From Microseira sp041929235 (GTDB taxonomy: Bacteria > Cyanobacteriota > Cyanobacteriia > Cyanobacteriales > Aerosakkonemataceae), in the NCBI RefSeq assembly GCF_041929235.1, contig NZ_JBHFNP010000324.1, forward strand, positions 8,187 through 72,186: a stretch of 64,000 bases of DNA. Reading direction: 5' to 3'. The first letter of the stretch is position 1; every line of letters begins with the position of its first letter. Position numbers and translations under genes: made by a program. Below, in pieces: positions 60,231-64,000 of this stretch. The notes under the pieces are model-generated. The model had not been told where the DNA came from. It worked only from the letters and a program-made list of their open reading frames with translations, and made no database searches.

Positions 60231-61199
60231 ATGAACAACCCCTGTCAACTACCACCAAGATTACAACCAGGAGATTTGTTGCGAGTCGTTGCGCCTTGCG
60301 GTGCGATGCGCGAATTTGAGGCATTTTACCAAGGGGTTACGATTTGGCAAAGTCGCGGCTATCAAGTAGAAATTAGCACCAGTATCGACAAGCGTTGGGG
60401 CTATCTTGCAGGTACGGATGAAATTCGTCGCCACGAGCTTTTAGAATCATGGATTGACCCAAATGTCAAGGGAATTCTCTGTGCCAGAGGCGGTTACGGC
60501 AGCGCCCGGTTATTGGAAAATTGGGATTGGGGAGATGGGGAGATGCGGGGAGGCGGGGAGGCGGGGAGGCGGGGAGAAGAAAGATTTGATGTGCAATTAC
60601 CAATTACCAATTACCAATTACCCAAATGGTTAATTGGTTTTTCTGATGTGACGGGATTGCTTTGGAGTCTTTATCAAACGGGAATTTCCGGCGTACATGG
60701 GCCATTAATGACTACAATTGCAGATGAGCCAGATTGGTCGTTGCAACGCTTATTTAATTGGGTAGAAAAACACGAGTTAGAACCTTTAAAAGGAATTGGG
60801 TGGGGTGGGGGAAAGGTCAGCGGTATTTTATTACCAGCTAATTTTACAGTGGCGACGCATTTACTGGGAACGCCGATACAACCTGGGTTAGATAATGTGA
60901 TTCTCGCCTTGGAAGATGTGACGGAAGCGCCTTATCGGATTGACCGAATGCTGACACAATGGCGGTTATGCGGGGCGTTTAAAAAAGTGCGGGGTATTGC
61001 GTTGGGACGTTTTAGTCGCTGCGAACCCGTGGCGGGGATACCTAGTTTTAGTGTAGAGGAAGTGTTGAGCGATCGCTTATCCGACCTTTCCCTCCCCATT
61101 ATCTCGGATCTGCCCTTCGGACACGATGGCGTCAACGCCGCCTTACCTGTGGGAATTATGGCGCACCTGGATGCCGACGAAGGAATTTTAAGCTTTTGA
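60231..61199 (+). CDS. LD-carboxypeptidase (muramoyltetrapeptide carboxypeptidase, S66)
   Basis: A 322-residue S66 serine peptidase that trims the terminal D-Ala from murein tetrapeptides during peptidoglycan recycling. The catalytic Ser lies in ARGGYGSARLL, Glu in LALEDVTEAPYRID and His in LPFGHDG. A strong AAGGAGGAC site precedes the ATG. About 30 residues between WDW and KWLIGFSD (nucleotides 60527-60623) are encoded by GGAGGCGG and AATTACC tandem repeats, an in-frame insertion not expected in the family. It sits between two helices near the active-site entrance, so activity may be kept. Confidence 0.92.
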   Translation: MNNPCQLPPRLQPGDLLRVVAPCGAMREFEAFYQGVTIWQSRGYQVEISTSIDKRWGYLAGTDEIRRHELLESWIDPNVKGILCARGGYGSARLLENWDWGDGEMRGGGEAGRRGEERFDVQLPITNYQLPKWLIGFSDVTGLLWSLYQTGISGVHGPLMTTIADEPDWSLQRLFNWVEKHELEPLKGIGWGGGKVSGILLPANFTVATHLLGTPIQPGLDNVILALEDVTEAPYRIDRMLTQWRLCGAFKKVRGIALGRFSRCEPVAGIPSFSVEEVLSDRLSDLSLPIISDLPFGHDGVNAALPVGIMAHLDADEGILSF

Positions 61200-61311
61200 G
61201 TGGTAATGGGTAATTGGTAATGGGTAATTGGTTTTTGATTACCTACTACCCTGGGTAGTACGGGAACCGCAGCCGGATATAATCTGTCTCGACAGGTTAC
61301 ACCGGGCGCAT

Positions 61312-62292
61312 ATGATCAAGAGTCTGATGTCGATTAAGAAAATTGCGGCAACGGTTGCGGTAACTGGGATGATGCTATTAAGCAACTTGGGTGCGATCGC
61401 GCAAACTGCATTAAGAGACGGGGATACTGTAAATGGGTTTATCCGCGCTAATTCTCCGGCGTTTCGCTTCCGCAACGAGTCGAGGGTGGGTTCTCCACTT
61501 CAATCTGCCCCCGGTGACGAATATACTTTTAATGCTAGGCAAGGGGACATTATTAATATTGCAGTCGCGCAGGAAGAAGGGAGCAATCTTTCCCCGGTAA
61601 TAGTTCTAATTGCCTCGGATACGGGGAGACAAGTCGCTGACGATGATATCAACGGTTCGCTGCGCTTTCGCGTCCCTGCAACTGGGCAATACAGACTTCT
61701 GGTTTTAGGACAAAATAACACGAGGGGCAGATATACCTTATCTATTTCTGGATGATCGGGGACAAGTGTCGCCTTCGGTTCCACTTCGCCAACAAATGAC
61801 CCCAGGCGACAAATTTTGCAAAATGATTATGGTTTGAGGGTATTGGATAGCTGTCCTCCTTCTACCAGTTCTTTGGTGGTGGTATCGTTTTCCGAAGCTT
61901 TCCAAATTTATCGCTACTGCGCCAACCCGACGCGGTTGGTACGGGCAGGGGAGTATACTTATGATGCGGCTAGCGGAGATTTAAGACCGGGGACGCCAAT
62001 TGCTTCGGGTGGTGGAACGATAACCAATGACCGCAGACGCCAGTTATTAGAAAATGATGATGGACTGCGCGTCTTCGATAACTGTCCCCCATCTACAGAT
62101 GCTCTCGTAGTCGTAGCTGATCCCGAAGCTGGTCGAACTTATCGCTACTGCGCCAACCCCACCCGCGACTTCCCGGCGGGCGAATATGTCTATTATAATG
62201 CCAGAATCAACGACTGGGAAGATGTTGCCGATGCGGTTAGCGCCAGTCCCCAACAAGGATGCAGAATTGAAATTGGGGAATTTGCATTGTGA
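61312..62292 (+). pseudogene. secreted repeat protein gene with an in-frame TGA
   Basis: The first segment (61312-61755, 147 residues) has a signal peptide (IAATVAVTGMMLLSNLGAIA) and a PPC-like beta domain (GDEYTFNARQGDIINIAV, then TGQYRLLVLGQNNTRGRY). A TGA at 61753-61755 ends it. The same frame stays open to 62292 and encodes two repeats of about 75 residues (RRQILQNDYGLRVLDSCPP and RRQLLENDDGLRVFDNCPP). The second segment has no plausible start or RBS, so one protein of 326 residues with a nonsense change is the simplest reading. I chose the ATG at 61312 because it opens the signal peptide. Function unknown. Confidence 0.78.
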
Positions 62293-62458
62293 GGTAATTG
62301 CTAATTGCTAATGGCTAATGGCTAATTGGTTGGTTTTGTAATATGTCAACCCCTACAGTCTAGTACTCGTGACCCTTGACCAATTACTCATTACCCGGCT
62401 TCGCATTGAGTGGTAAGCTAGCAAATGCACTTAAAATCTGACTAGGGTAGAAGTAGAT

Positions 62459-63523
62459 ATGGCTCTTTCAAGCCAGATACCTTTATTATTGCGTGCCGCA
62501 CGGGGTGAAGCGTTAGACCGTCCTCCAGTTTGGATGATGCGCCAAGCGGGACGGTATATGAAAGCATACCGAGATTTAAGAGAAAAGTATCCTTCGTTTC
62601 GCGAACGATCGGAAATTCCGGAAGTGGCGATTGAAGTTTCCTTGCAACCTTGGAAAGCTTTCCAACCAGATGGCGTAATCTTATTTTCCGATATTGTGAC
62701 GCCGTTGCCGGGATTGGGCATCGACATGGATATTGCCGAAGGGAAAGGTCCGATTATCCACTCTCCGATTCGCACCGCCGAACAAGTCGAGAACCTGCGC
62801 GAGTTAAACCCAGAAGAATCTCTGCCGTTTATTAAAACAATTTTGCAGGGATTGCGCCAAGAAGTGGGGAATCAATCCACGGTTTTGGGTTTTGTGGGTG
62901 CGCCTTGGACTTTAGCAGCTTACGCCGTGGAAGGGAAAGGTTCCAAAACCTACTCGGTGATTAAACACATGGCATTTTCCGACCCAACGATTTTGCACCA
63001 ATTATTGGGTAAACTCGCAGACGCGATCGCCACCTACGTCCGCTACCAAATTGACTGCGGCGCCCAAGTCGTGCAAATGTTTGATTCTTGGGCTGGACAA
63101 TTAAGTCCCCAAGATTACGATACCTTTGCGCTACCCTATCAAAAACGGGTGTTCGATCAAGTCAAGCAAACCCATCCGGATACGCCGTTAATTATATTAG
63201 TCAGCGGCAGCGCTGGCGTGCTAGAAAGAATGCCCAAATGCGGCGCCGATATCGTTACGGTAGACTGGGCAGTAGATATGGCAGAAGCAAGGGAAAGATT
63301 GGGCAAACATGTCAAAGTCCAAGGAAATATAGACCCAGGCGTTTTGTTCGGTTCCAAAGAATTTATCCGAGAACGCATCCTCGATACAATTCGCAAAGCA
63401 GGCAACCGAGGTCATATTCTAAACTTGGGACATGGGATTCTACCCACCACCCCAGAAGAAAACGCCGCCTTCTTCTTTGAAACCGCTAAGCAAGTAGATC
63501 AATTACTTGCCGTACACGCATAG
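62459..63523 (+). CDS. hemE: uroporphyrinogen decarboxylase
   Basis: A 354-residue cytosolic enzyme that decarboxylates uroporphyrinogen III to coproporphyrinogen III for heme and chlorophyll. Both signatures are present: RPPVWMMRQAGRYMKAYRDL near residue 20 and GAPWTLAAYAVEG near 145; ILFSDIVTPLPG carries the catalytic Asp. The start MALSSQIPLLLRAARGE is at the usual position. It stands alone between repeat spacers. Confidence 0.97.
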   Translation: MALSSQIPLLLRAARGEALDRPPVWMMRQAGRYMKAYRDLREKYPSFRERSEIPEVAIEVSLQPWKAFQPDGVILFSDIVTPLPGLGIDMDIAEGKGPIIHSPIRTAEQVENLRELNPEESLPFIKTILQGLRQEVGNQSTVLGFVGAPWTLAAYAVEGKGSKTYSVIKHMAFSDPTILHQLLGKLADAIATYVRYQIDCGAQVVQMFDSWAGQLSPQDYDTFALPYQKRVFDQVKQTHPDTPLIILVSGSAGVLERMPKCGADIVTVDWAVDMAEARERLGKHVKVQGNIDPGVLFGSKEFIRERILDTIRKAGNRGHILNLGHGILPTTPEENAAFFFETAKQVDQLLAVHA

Positions 63524-63608
63524 GAATTTTAGATGGCAGATTGCAGATTTTAGATTGATTAAGCAATAAACCCATCCAAAATCTCACGAAAAAGGTCAGA
63601 GGTGAACG

Positions 63609-64000
63609 GTGAAACCAGACTCATTGCCAGAGGATACAAATAACCCAAAACCCCAGGAAAGTGCAGAAGTTACTTTTCCCATCCCCTCCAGTTTGTCTGA
63701 TTCACCGCTTACCTCTGACAATTCTGAGGAGTTGATAATTCCTCAAGATGCTTCGACTCCAGAAAAAGTTCCCATTATTGAATCTCAAATAGAAACGGGA
63801 AGAGAAAGGGAATCTCTCGGGCCCGCCGCGCCAGTAACAATAGGGGAAATTACCAATCCCGAAACAGAGATGGCGATCGGCGAAACAGTGGCGAAGAGTG
63901 AATCTCAAATAGAAACGGGAAGAGAAAGGGAATCTCTCGGGCCCGCCGCGCCAGTAACAATAGGGGAAATTACCAATCCCGAAACAGAGATGGCGATTGG
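63609..64000 (+). CDS. acidic repeat protein, C-terminus beyond the window
   Basis: A frame opening at GTG 63609 (MKPDSLPEDTNNPKPQESAE) stays open to the window end. The product is rich in Glu, Pro, Ser and Thr and probably disordered. From 63781 a 120-bp unit is repeated in tandem (63781-63900, 63901 onward), encoding 40 residues of the type ESQIETGRERESLGPAAPVT. The two copies are identical except for one base (GATCGG against GATTGG near 63996). I do not recognise the family; a later start is possible. Confidence 0.6.
   Translation, partial: MKPDSLPEDTNNPKPQESAEVTFPIPSSLSDSPLTSDNSEELIIPQDASTPEKVPIIESQIETGRERESLGPAAPVTIGEITNPETEMAIGETVAKSESQIETGRERESLGPAAPVTIGEITNPETEMAI

Overview
The window reads as chromosomal DNA of a cyanobacterium, most likely a filamentous one. 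Direct evidence is a psaC gene (photosystem I), an FtsH of the cyanobacterial thylakoid type, a hybrid NRPS/PKS locus, PEP-CTERM proteins, many HIP1-type GCGATCGC octamers, and dense short dispersed repeats (heptamer tandem arrays, GAAACCSGGTTTC palindromes). The genus cannot be fixed from the sequence alone.

Layout. 1-9.9 kb: psaC, a Ser/Thr kinase with WD40 repeats, an RTX-type calcium-binding protein, an M20 amidohydrolase, small hypothetical proteins, a membrane-anchored WD40 protein and crcB. 10.2-13.6 kb: a helix-turn-helix/NACHT NTPase on the minus strand flanked by two plus-strand small proteins that share a domain resembling a histidine-kinase dimerisation helix pair without the phosphorylated His; one is fused to DUF1816. 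14.0-25.5 kb: biosynthetic cluster 1 (minus strand): a C-PCP protein, a PEP-CTERM beta-propeller-like protein, a KS-AT-DH-KR-ACP polyketide synthase and a TubC-C-PCP-TE protein. It has no adenylation domain. 26.1-33.8 kb: htpX split by a TnpB element, another intact tnpB, aspS and a frameshifted tnpB. 33.8-41.9 kb: biosynthetic cluster 2 (minus strand): an acyl-ligase-PCP loading protein, a remnant of a PEP-mutase/isocitrate-lyase-like gene, a C-A-PCP-TE synthetase and an MFS exporter. 42-46 kb: a graveyard of RNA-guided nuclease elements (tnpB remnant, intact iscB with its upstream HEARO/omega RNA, decayed iscB, an element with 9-bp target duplication in an unknown gene). 46-57 kb: housekeeping and cell-surface genes (DUF6464-like protein, PEP-CTERM protein, ftsH, aroH, sppA, EamA transporter, HEAT-repeat protein, glycosyltransferase). 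57-60.2 kb: a tnpB element inserted precisely inside an older tnpB. 60.2-64 kb: an LD-carboxypeptidase, a secreted-protein gene with an in-frame stop, hemE and a repeat protein cut by the window end.

How it fits together. The two synthetase clusters have complementary parts: cluster 1 has condensation, carrier, polyketide and release domains but cannot activate an amino acid, while cluster 2 has a loading ligase, one adenylation domain and an exporter. They could work together or alone; the sequence does not decide. The most promising candidates for something undescribed are the NACHT gene with its two paralogous pseudo-DHp partners, the density of TnpB/IscB elements and remnants, and the repeated invasion of coding frames by dispersed intergenic repeats (WD40 protein, PKS, LD-carboxypeptidase, glycosyltransferase, dead tnpB genes).
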